This document shows, in pieces, positions 39,484-46,769 of a stretch of DNA of 64,000 nucleotides. This DNA is from Actinomadura atramentaria DSM 43919 (GTDB taxonomy: Bacteria; Actinomycetota; Actinomycetes; Streptosporangiales; Streptosporangiaceae). The translations under genes and the position numbers were made by a program. The stretch lies in assembly GCF_000381885.1 (NCBI RefSeq), contig NZ_KB907208.1, positions 1 to 64,000 on the forward strand. The letters are read 5' to 3'. Each line of letters starts with the position of its first letter. The stretch's first letter is position 1. The notes under the pieces are model-generated. The model searched no databases. It had not been told where the DNA came from and saw only the letters and a program-made list of their open reading frames with translations.

Positions 39484-41139
39484 TTACAGCTCTCCGCCAC
39501 CGGACAGGACGGCGTCGGCGTCCACGATCCGGTACGCGTACCCCTGCTCGGCGAGGAACCGCTGCCGGTGCGCGGCGTAGTCCTGGTCGAGGGTGTCGCG
39601 GGCGACGACCGCGTAGAACCGCGCGCCCTTCCCCGACGCCTTCGGCCGCAGCAGCCGCCCGAGCCGCTGCGCTTCCTCCTGCCGCGACCCGTACGAGCCC
39701 GACACCTGCACGGCGACGGTCGCCTCCGGCAGGTCGATCGAGAAGTTCGCCACCTTCGACACCACGAGCACGTTCAGCTCGCCGGACCGGAACGCGTCGA
39801 ACAGCCGCTCGCGCTCCTTCACCCGCGTCTCGCCCTTGATGACCGGCGCGCCGAGCAGCGCCCCGAGGTCGTCGAGCTGGTCGATGTACTGGCCGATCAC
39901 CAGGATCTGCTCGCCCGCGTGCCGCTTCACCAGGGCCTCCACCAGGCGCGTCTTGGTGTCGGTCGTCGCGCAGAACCGGTAGCGCTCCTCCGGCTCGGCC
40001 GTCGCGTACGCCAGCCGCTCGGAGTCGGTCAGCGTCACGCGGACCTCGACGCAGTCGGCGGGCGCGATCCAGCCCTGCGCCTCCATGTCCTTCCACGGCG
40101 CGTCGTAGCGCTTCGGGCCGATCAGCGAGAACACGTCGCCCTCGCGGTCGTCCTCGCGGACGAGCGTCGCGGTCAGGCCGAGCCGGCGGCGCGCCTGGAG
40201 GTCCGCCGTCATCCGGAAGATCGGCGCGGGCAGCAGGTGGACCTCGTCGTACACCACCAGGCCCCAGTCGCGGGCGTCGAACAGCTCCAGGTGCGCGTAC
40301 ACGCCCTTCCGGCGCGTCGTCATGATCTGGTACGTCGCGATCGTGACGGGCCGGATCTCCTTCTTCGCGCCCGTGTACTCGCCGATCTCGTCCTCGGTGA
40401 GCGACGTGCGCTTGATCAGCTCCTGCTTCCACTGGTGCGCGGAGACGGTGTTCGTCACCAGGATCAGCGTCGTCGCGCGGGCGCGCGCCATCGCGGCGGC
40501 ACCGACGACGGTCTTGCCCGACCCGCACGGCAGCACCACGACGCCCGAGCCGCCGTGCCAGAACGCGTCCGCCGCCTCCCGCTGGTACGAGCGCAGCTCC
40601 CAGCCGTCCTCGGCCAGGTCGATCGGGTGCGCCTCGCCGTCCACGTACCCGGCGCGGTCGTCGGCGGGCCAGCCGAGCTTGAGCAGCGCCTGCTTCAGCG
40701 CGCCCCGCTCGCTCGGGTGGACGGCCACCGCGTCGTCCCCGACCCGGTCCCCGATCATCCCCTTGACCTTCTTGGCGCGCAGCACCTCCTCCAGCACCGC
40801 GCGCTCCGACGACCGCAGGACCAGGCCGTGCTCGGCGTCCTTCTCCAGCCGCAGCCGCCCGTACCGCGCCATCGTGTCCGCGACGTCCACCAGCAGCGCG
40901 TGCGGGACGGGGTAGCGCGAGTACTTCAGCAGCGTGTCGACGACCTGCTCGGCGTCGTGCCCGGCGGCGCGCGCGTTCCACAGCGCGAGCGGCGTCACCC
41001 GGTAGGTGTGGACGTGCTCGGGCGCCCGTTCCAGCTCGGCGAACGGCGCGATGTCCTTGCGGCACGCGCCCGCCGCCGGATGCCCCACTTCGAGCAGCAG
41101 CGTCTTGTCGGACTGGACGATGAGCGGACCGTCGGTCAC
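39484..41139 (-). CDS. XPB/Ssl2-type DNA helicase
   Basis: 551-aa SF2 helicase. The N-terminal XPB domain includes VTPLALWNARAAGHDAEQVVDTL. Motif Q/I is LRSYQREAADAF...VVVLPCGSGKTVVG (Walker A), motif II is VVYDEVHLLP (DEVH), motif III is LGLTATLVREDD, and motif VI is QEEAQRLGRLLRP. It is a 3'-5' DNA translocase of the Ercc3 family, found in actinobacteria and thought to act in DNA repair. GTG 41139 has GAAGG upstream. The helicase-associated gene precedes it in the same direction. Confidence 0.95.
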   Translation of the reverse strand: MTDGPLIVQSDKTLLLEVGHPAAGACRKDIAPFAELERAPEHVHTYRVTPLALWNARAAGHDAEQVVDTLLKYSRYPVPHALLVDVADTMARYGRLRLEKDAEHGLVLRSSERAVLEEVLRAKKVKGMIGDRVGDDAVAVHPSERGALKQALLKLGWPADDRAGYVDGEAHPIDLAEDGWELRSYQREAADAFWHGGSGVVVLPCGSGKTVVGAAAMARARATTLILVTNTVSAHQWKQELIKRTSLTEDEIGEYTGAKKEIRPVTIATYQIMTTRRKGVYAHLELFDARDWGLVVYDEVHLLPAPIFRMTADLQARRRLGLTATLVREDDREGDVFSLIGPKRYDAPWKDMEAQGWIAPADCVEVRVTLTDSERLAYATAEPEERYRFCATTDTKTRLVEALVKRHAGEQILVIGQYIDQLDDLGALLGAPVIKGETRVKERERLFDAFRSGELNVLVVSKVANFSIDLPEATVAVQVSGSYGSRQEEAQRLGRLLRPKASGKGARFYAVVARDTLDQDYAAHRQRFLAEQGYAYRIVDADAVLSGGGEL

Positions 41140-41247
41140 GTGAGCAGCCTTCGTCAGGGAATCGGTGCGGTGGAGGGCGAACGCACGTTACCCGGCGCGC
41201 GGCCCTTCCATGTCCAACGGCGCGCGCCGGGCCGGTTCTTCCCCGCC

Positions 41248-43578
41248 CTACGACTCGTCCAGCTCCGCGACGCCCGTGATGCGGTGCAGCGCGAACCGGT
41301 GGACGGCCGCGCGGGTCGCGTCGTAGCCGGTGAGGAACCCGCCGTCCACCCGGACCGGCTCCACGATCCGGCTCGACGACTGGCCCTGCTGGTCGAGGTA
41401 GCCGATCCACACCCGGCCGCCGCGCTCGACGGCCGCGCGCAGCCGCTCCACCGTCGCCATCGCGGGGGAGCGCGGCGGCTCGCCCGCCGGGGCGTGCTCC
41501 GCGCCGTGCCGCGCGGCCTCGTCGCCCGCGCGCAGCGCCCGCACCGCCGCGTCGATCATCGCGGAGTCCGCGACGGACGGCCGCAGCCGGACGATCTCGG
41601 CGGTCGGCGGCGGCTCCGCGCGGTGCGCGTCCGGCCGCGTCACGATCACGTCGCCGCCGGGCGTCTCCGCGACCGGCGCGAGGCCCAGCGACCGCAGCCC
41701 GTCCAGCAGCTCGGTGCGGCCGAGCGCGGACGCCAGGACGGTCGGGGCGAGCCGGAACAGCCGCAGCGCCGCCGACCGGCGGTCCGCCAGGATCTCGTCC
41801 AGCGTCGCGGCGGCGTCCGTGCGGACGTACGACGTCAGCGAGCCCACCCGGAGCTGCCCGTGCCGCCGCGCCACGTCCTCGATGAGGTACACCAGCGGCT
41901 GCGGCAGCGGCGTCGCGGAATGCCGTCCGAGCAGTTCGGCCAGCTCGGCGGCGGTGCGGCCCGCGTCCAGCGCCCGCCGGACCGACGCGGGCGTGAACCG
42001 GTACACGGTCGCGCCGCCCGTGGACTCGACGTCCGCCGCCAGCGCCAGCTCGCGCGCCAGCTCCGCGACGAGCGGGCCGGGCGCGACGGCCGTGAGGTCC
42101 GCCTGGATGAGCACGCGGTCGACGGGCTCGGGCAGGTGCCGCTCCAGCAGCGGCTCGGGATCGCCCCCGTCCAGCAGCGCGCGGCCGAACGGCGACAGCT
42201 CGCCGAAGCCCGTCACGCCGAGCGCGGCGGCCTCCCGTAGCGTCCAGTCGGCCATCCGGTCCCGGAACACCCCGCCCCGGCGCGGCCGCAGCCAGGCCAG
42301 GCGCGCGCGGACCGCGTCGGCGTCGGGCGCCGAACCCGGCTCCGCCGCCGCCAGCACCGCCAGCACCGACCGCCGCACGTCGGCGGTCCCGCCGCGCACC
42401 ACCGCCTCGCTCAGCGCGTTGATCACCCGGTCCCGGTCGTCGCGGCCGCCCGCCAGGCCCGGCGCGCGCTCGGTGCGCAGCCAGCCGCGCGCCAGCTCGA
42501 TCCAGCGGCCCGCGACGTCGCGCAGCAGCCACAGGTCGTAGGCGGGCGTCGGCACCCACTCGCCGTCGAGGTCGCCGCTGCGGGTCAGCAGCCCCGCCGC
42601 GTAGGCGATCTCCGCGAGCAGCGCGGCCCGCCACTCCGGGACGTCCAGGAACGCGGCGGCGGCGCGCAGGTCGCGGACGGCGAGCCCGCCGCTGCGCAGC
42701 ACCGGCACCGGCTCCAGTCCCCACCGCTCCAGCAGCTTCTCCACCAGCCGCACCGCGCCGAACGCCTCGCCCGCCGCCGCGCCGACGACCCGGTCCGGGC
42801 GCGGCTCCTTCGGCGCGGGCAGCGGCGGCGGCTCGTCGCACCGCTCGGGGAACAGGCGGCCGCCGCGCAGCCGCAGCGCGACCTCGCGGGGCAGCGTGAC
42901 CGTGCGGTCGTCCTCGGCGGCGAGCAGGCCGCGCGCCAGCAGGCGCTCGATCGGGGTCGCGGCCGTCTCGACGCGCACCGGCCGCCGCGCGTCCGACACG
43001 CGGCCCGTCGGCGGGCCCCACAGCAGCCGCTCCAGCGCGTCCCGCGCCTCCGGTCCGGCGTCGGCCAGCAGCGGGCCGGGCTCGGCGAGCAGTTCGGCGA
43101 GCCGCGCGGTCAGCCGCGCGGCGTCGGGGAAGCCGCGCGGCTCCGCGCCTTCGAGGTCCGCGACGAGATCGGCCAGCCGCGCCGCCGAGTACCCGGCGAA
43201 GACCTCCGCGACGGGCGGGCCGAGCCCGGCCGGGTGCGGGAGGGCCTGCCGGACGCCCGGCGCGGCGCGCGGCCCGGGATCGCCCCACACCAGCGCCTGC
43301 GCGCGCAGCTCGGCGAGGGCGGCGTCCACCCGCTCCGGCGGGGCCGCCAGCGCCGTCGCCAGCTCGGTCCCGGGCAGGACGAGCACGGCTTCGAGCGTCG
43401 CGAGGGCGAAGCGGTCGAGCCGGTCCAGCGCGCGGGACACCGCCGCGGGCGTCGCGGCGCGGGCGGCGAGCGCCGCGAGGTCCGCCGGGACGGGTGTGAT
43501 CAGCTCGGGCCGCGCGGACAGCAGCGCACGCAGGGCGTCATCGTCGCGTGCGCGCAGCCAGTCCGCGAAGCTCTCCAT
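41248..43578 (-). CDS. helicase-associated protein, partner of XPB
   Basis: 776-aa protein with a helicase-XPB-like N-terminal region in the middle/C-terminal half (LPEPVDRVLIQADLTAVAPGPL, TVYRFTPASVRRALDAGRTAAELAELLGRHSATPLPQPLVYLIEDVARRHGQLRVG). A WYL-like C-terminus follows (GGRVWIGYLDQQGQSSSRIVEPVRVDGGFLTGYD). It has no Walker motif. Actinobacteria regularly encode it beside XPB, and it probably loads or regulates the helicase. ATG 43578 has GGAG upstream and a TACATT box 8 nt away. Confidence 0.88.
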   Translation of the reverse strand: MESFADWLRARDDDALRALLSARPELITPVPADLAALAARAATPAAVSRALDRLDRFALATLEAVLVLPGTELATALAAPPERVDAALAELRAQALVWGDPGPRAAPGVRQALPHPAGLGPPVAEVFAGYSAARLADLVADLEGAEPRGFPDAARLTARLAELLAEPGPLLADAGPEARDALERLLWGPPTGRVSDARRPVRVETAATPIERLLARGLLAAEDDRTVTLPREVALRLRGGRLFPERCDEPPPLPAPKEPRPDRVVGAAAGEAFGAVRLVEKLLERWGLEPVPVLRSGGLAVRDLRAAAAFLDVPEWRAALLAEIAYAAGLLTRSGDLDGEWVPTPAYDLWLLRDVAGRWIELARGWLRTERAPGLAGGRDDRDRVINALSEAVVRGGTADVRRSVLAVLAAAEPGSAPDADAVRARLAWLRPRRGGVFRDRMADWTLREAAALGVTGFGELSPFGRALLDGGDPEPLLERHLPEPVDRVLIQADLTAVAPGPLVAELARELALAADVESTGGATVYRFTPASVRRALDAGRTAAELAELLGRHSATPLPQPLVYLIEDVARRHGQLRVGSLTSYVRTDAAATLDEILADRRSAALRLFRLAPTVLASALGRTELLDGLRSLGLAPVAETPGGDVIVTRPDAHRAEPPPTAEIVRLRPSVADSAMIDAAVRALRAGDEAARHGAEHAPAGEPPRSPAMATVERLRAAVERGGRVWIGYLDQQGQSSSRIVEPVRVDGGFLTGYDATRAAVHRFALHRITGVAELDES

Positions 43579-43649
43579 CCGGCTCCAATGTAACGGCGTC
43601 GGCGAACGAACCGGTCGCCGGTGCCCGCCGCGGCGTCCGGAACGCCGCT

Positions 43650-44267
43650 CTAGGACGCCGTCTCGCGCCCCGACGCCGTCAGGCCCATGCCGAGCCGCGC
43701 CCAGCTCTCCACGAACCGCTTCTCGTCGATGCGGGTCGGCGGCTCGTACATCGACTCGTTCGCCAGCCAGTAGTTGACGACGGCCCCGCCGAGGATCGAG
43801 GCGATGGCGGGCCAGTCCTCGTCGGCGCCCTCGAACTCCGGCTGCGCGGCCAGCCACGACGCGATGCCGTCGTACAGCGGGTTCACGATGCCCTCGCGCA
43901 TCTCCGCGACGAGGTTCGGGAACTGGTCGAGGTCGCGGAACAGCACCCGGATGAGGTCCTGCTCCTCGCGCATCTTCGCCAGGCCCGCGTGGCACGTCAT
44001 CTTCAGGCGGACGTGCAGCGGGCGGTCCTCGTAGACCGTCGCCTGCGACAGCACGTCGGTGACCTGCTTGCGGGTGCGCTCGATGTGCTCGCGGATGGCG
44101 GAGGCCAGCACCTCCTCCTTGGACCGGAAGTGCCGGTAGAGCCCGCCGGCGCCCGGTGACAGGCCCGCGGCGGCCTCGATCTCGGCGACCGACGTCGCCG
44201 CGTAGCCGCGCTCGGCGAACAGGCGGAGCGATTCGGCCACGATCCGCTCGCGCGTAGAAGTCGTCAT
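43650..44267 (-). CDS. TetR-family transcriptional regulator
   Basis: 205-aa TetR regulator. The HTH domain is RERIVAESLRLFAERGYAATSVAEIEAAAGLSPGAGGLYRHFRSKEEVLASAI. The C-terminal helical ligand domain includes a TetR_C-like stretch with VLFRDLDQFPNLVAEM. ATG 44267 follows GGAGGG at about 10 nt. A palindrome overlapping a -10-like sequence lies just upstream. No obvious target gene is adjacent other than itself and the HAD gene across the gap. Confidence 0.92.
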   Translation of the reverse strand: MTTSTRERIVAESLRLFAERGYAATSVAEIEAAAGLSPGAGGLYRHFRSKEEVLASAIREHIERTRKQVTDVLSQATVYEDRPLHVRLKMTCHAGLAKMREEQDLIRVLFRDLDQFPNLVAEMREGIVNPLYDGIASWLAAQPEFEGADEDWPAIASILGGAVVNYWLANESMYEPPTRIDEKRFVESWARLGMGLTASGRETAS

Positions 44268-44273
44268 GGTTGT

Positions 44274-44294
44274 GTGTTCCCTCCGCAAGAACAC
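44274..44294 (-). promoter_or_regulatory. candidate TetR operator over its own promoter
   Basis: gtgttc (44274-44279) and gaacac (44289-44294) form an inverted repeat with a 9-bp spacer. On the minus strand it overlaps TAGTGT, a good -10 box, about 20 nt before the tetR start. Autorepression is the simplest reading. Confidence 0.5.
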
Positions 44295-44592
44295 TAAGGC
44301 ATGCGTGCGGGCCGCCGTCGTCGTGCCGCGCGTTAGGTGCCGCCCGAATCGGCGCGCGGCGCGCGTCCGCGCAGCGTCCGGGCGGTGGCGCGGCCGTGTT
44401 CGTGGCGTAGCCCACGCCGTGCCCGCACGCCAGGGGTATTCGGCCGGACTTTGCCGCGCCGCGCCCTTTTGGTGACGCTGTTTTTCCAGCTCATACGGTT
44501 TTCGGGTGGGAGGCCGGGTATGGGACTTGTCGCGAGCGCAGTTTCCGCGGTCCCGGCCCGCCGGCCGTGACCGAAACGACGGTCGCGAATCG

Positions 44593-44654
44593 AAATCCCG
44601 CGTCCTTCCACTCGGATCCCGTCGCATCGCCACTACCGGGGGGACGCGGGATTT
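44593..44654 (+). promoter_or_regulatory. 13-bp inverted repeat / long hairpin upstream of HAD gene
   Basis: aaatcccgcgtcc (44593-44605) pairs with ggacgcgggattt (44642-44654). G-U pairs extend both ends, and the 36-nt loop can fold. A TTTT run closes the 3' arm, so it resembles an intrinsic terminator or attenuator on the plus strand, 75 nt before the HAD start. Confidence 0.5.
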
Positions 44655-44716
44655 TGTGCGCCGCGCCGCGTCGAGGCCCGGCGGCTCGTGGGGGTTCCGT
44701 CCCCTGGATGGGGCTT

Positions 44717-44722
44717 TACCCT
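44717..44722 (+). promoter_or_regulatory. -10 box of HAD gene (leaderless)
   Basis: TACCCT ends 7 nt before GTG 44730. A weak TTCCGT lies 16 bp upstream. No Shine-Dalgarno sequence is present. Confidence 0.42.
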
Positions 44723-44729
44723 GGGTCGC

Positions 44730-45371
44730 GTGTTCGATCTCGATCTGCCCCGTCGCGTCGGGGACGACCTCTGTGTCGGCTTCGACCTGGACCTGACGCT
44801 CGCGGACACGCGCCGCGCCATCGCCGCCGTGTACGCCGCGCTGGCGCGCGAGACCGGCACCCCCATCGACACCGAGGCCGTCGTCGGGCGGATCGGCCCG
44901 CCGCTGGAGGAGGAGCTGGCGTACTGGTTCCCCGCCGCGAAGATCGCGGCGATGGCCGCGCGGTACCGCGCGCTGTACGCCGACGTCGCGGTCCCGGTCA
45001 CCGCGCTGATGCCCGGCGCGGGCGAGGCCGTCGCGCGGGTCCGCGCCGCCGGGGGCCGCGTGGTGGTCGTCTCGGGGAAGAACCAGGCCGACACCGAGCG
45101 GACCGTGCGGTTCCTCGGGCTGGAGGTGGACGTCGTCGTCGGCGGCCTGTTCGGCTCGGAGAAGGGCGTCGCGCTGCGCGAGCACCGCGCGCACGCCTAC
45201 GTCGGGGACCACACCGGCGACGTGGACGCGGCCCGCGCCGCGTCGGTCACCGCCGTCGCCGTCGCGACCGGCGCGTTCCGCGCCGAGGAGCTGACCGCGT
45301 ACGGCGCGGACGTCGTGCTGCCGGACCTGCTGGCGTTCCCGCGCTGGCTCGGCGCGTTCCGCCCCCGCTGA
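44730..45371 (+). CDS. HAD-family phosphatase
   Basis: 213-aa HAD hydrolase. Motif I is GFDLDLTLADT (nucleophile Asp), motif II is VVVVSGKN, motif III Lys is in SEKGVAL, and motif IV is VGDHTGDVDAA. A small helical cap follows motif I, as in phosphoglycolate phosphatases. The substrate is unknown. The frame opens at 44688, but GTG 44730 with its leaderless promoter gives the conserved N-terminus. It is followed by a cold-shock gene with its own promoter. Confidence 0.88.
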   Translation: MFDLDLPRRVGDDLCVGFDLDLTLADTRRAIAAVYAALARETGTPIDTEAVVGRIGPPLEEELAYWFPAAKIAAMAARYRALYADVAVPVTALMPGAGEAVARVRAAGGRVVVVSGKNQADTERTVRFLGLEVDVVVGGLFGSEKGVALREHRAHAYVGDHTGDVDAARAASVTAVAVATGAFRAEELTAYGADVVLPDLLAFPRWLGAFRPR

Positions 45372-45517
45372 CCTGGAAGATCATCGCAACCCGATATCCG
45401 GGTGCTTTCCCTGCGTCCTCCAGGTACGTTCTGTCCCACCCCGGCGGCATTATGCCGAGCCGTGGCGTGGCGCTAATCTTTAGGGCCGATCCAGGACGAG
45501 AGCTAACGAGGTCTCCC

Positions 45518-45913
45518 GTGCCCACTGGCAAGGTGAAGTGGTACGACGCCGACAAGGGTTTCGGCTTCCTCACCCGCGACGACGGCGGTGAGGTGTTCGT
45601 GCATTCCTCCGCGCTGCCCGGGGGAGTCCAGACGCTCAAGCCCGGACAGCGCGTCGAGTTCGGCGTCGTGGAGGGCCGCCGCGGGCAGCAGGCGCTGTCG
45701 CTGCAGGTCCTCGACACGCTGCCGTCGGTGGAGAAGACCATCGCCAAGCAGCGGCGCAAGAAGCCGGACGAGATGGTCGTCATCACCGAGGACCTCATCA
45801 AGCTCCTCGACGGCATCTCCGAGACGTACCGGCGCGGCAAGCACCCGGCCCCCGCGGAGGCGAAGAAGATCGCCACGGTGCTGCGCGCGGTGGCCGACGA
45901 CCTCGCCCCCTGA
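45518..45913 (+). CDS. cold-shock-domain protein with C-terminal extension
   Basis: 131-aa protein. Residues 1-68 are a cold-shock domain (TGKVKWYDADKGFGFLTRDDGGEVFVHSSAL, with RNP1 KGFGF and RNP2 VFVHS) that binds single-stranded RNA or DNA. The extra ~63 residues (PSVEKTIAKQRRKKPDEMVVITEDLIKLLDGI) form a helical domain found in a long actinobacterial Csp class. GTG 45518 has GAGG 8 nt upstream. TAATCT at about 45474-45479 is a good -10 box, giving a ~35-nt leader. Confidence 0.92.
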   Translation: MPTGKVKWYDADKGFGFLTRDDGGEVFVHSSALPGGVQTLKPGQRVEFGVVEGRRGQQALSLQVLDTLPSVEKTIAKQRRKKPDEMVVITEDLIKLLDGISETYRRGKHPAPAEAKKIATVLRAVADDLAP

Positions 45914-45972
45914 GACCCGCGAGCCGGGGGCGGTGTGTCCGGCCACGTCCTTCCATGGGTGAGAATTGGAGA

Positions 45973-46761
45973 GTGAGCCCACAACCTCGGTCCAGTTCCA
46001 CCCGCCGCACCCGAACCCCCGCGGTCGACCCGGCCTGCGCCGCCGCCGTCGACCTCGCCCGCGCCGCCGCCGAGGAGACGGCGCGTCCCGCGAAGGTGGG
46101 GGAGCATCTCGGGCTGCGCGCCGAGGCCGACCGCGTCGTCACGCACGCGTTCGCGTGCCTCGACCCGGCCTACCGGGGCTGGCACTGGGCGGTGACGGTC
46201 GCGCGCGCCGCCCGCGCCAAGGCCGTCACCGTGGACGAGTGCGTGCTGCTCCCCGGCGACGAGGCGCTGCTCGCGCCCGCCTGGGTGCCGTGGCTGGAGC
46301 GGCTGCGCCCCGGCGACCTCGGCCCCGGCGACCTGCTGCCGACCGCCCCCGACGACGTCCGCCTCGCGCCCGGGTTCGCCGAGGTCGACGACCGCCTCGA
46401 CCGCCAGGAGCAGTACGAGCTGGGCCTCGGCCGGGTCCGCGTGCTGTCGCTGGAGGGCCGCGACGAGGCCGCCGCCCGCTGGTACGACGGTCCGGCGGGC
46501 CCGCACGCGTCGATCGCGGCGTCCGCGCCCGCGCAGTGCTCGACCTGCGGTTTCTACGTTCCGATCGCGGGCGCGCTGCGCCAGGTGTTCGGCGTGTGCG
46601 CCAACGAGTACGCCCCCGACGACGGCCGCGTCGTCTCCGCCGACCACGGCTGCGGTGCGCACTCGGAGGCCGTGTCGATCCCGGCGGCGTCCGAGCACGG
46701 CCCCCCGGTCATCGACGAGCTCGGCTACGAGATCGTCGCGCCCGGCGACGCCTCCGCCTGA
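45973..46761 (+). CDS. DUF3027 family protein
   Basis: 262-aa actinobacterial protein of unknown function. The conserved core is AAVDLARAAAEE, VGEHLGLRAEADRVVTHAFACLDPAYRGWHWAVTVARAARAK and VDECVLLPGDEALLAPAWVPWLERLRPGDLGPGDLLPT. A Cys/His block follows (CSTCGFYVPIAG, FGVCANEY, ADHGCGAHSE) and probably binds zinc. GTG 45973 matches the family N-terminus; an ATG 18 nt upstream is an alternative. The sacsin-like ATPase gene starts 8 bp after its stop. Confidence 0.88.
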   Translation: MSPQPRSSSTRRTRTPAVDPACAAAVDLARAAAEETARPAKVGEHLGLRAEADRVVTHAFACLDPAYRGWHWAVTVARAARAKAVTVDECVLLPGDEALLAPAWVPWLERLRPGDLGPGDLLPTAPDDVRLAPGFAEVDDRLDRQEQYELGLGRVRVLSLEGRDEAAARWYDGPAGPHASIAASAPAQCSTCGFYVPIAGALRQVFGVCANEYAPDDGRVVSADHGCGAHSEAVSIPAASEHGPPVIDELGYEIVAPGDASA

Positions 46762-46769
46762 CGCGCCCC

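Larger units (their letters stand above)
44295..44729. other. 435-bp divergent region between tetR and HAD gene
   Basis: No protein-coding gene is supported. It contains the perfect 13-bp inverted repeat at 44593-44654 (listed separately), a leaderless-type -10 box at its right end, and two copies of gtcgcga (44528 and 44582 region). Composition is less GC-rich than its surroundings around 44455-44510. Confidence 0.5.
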
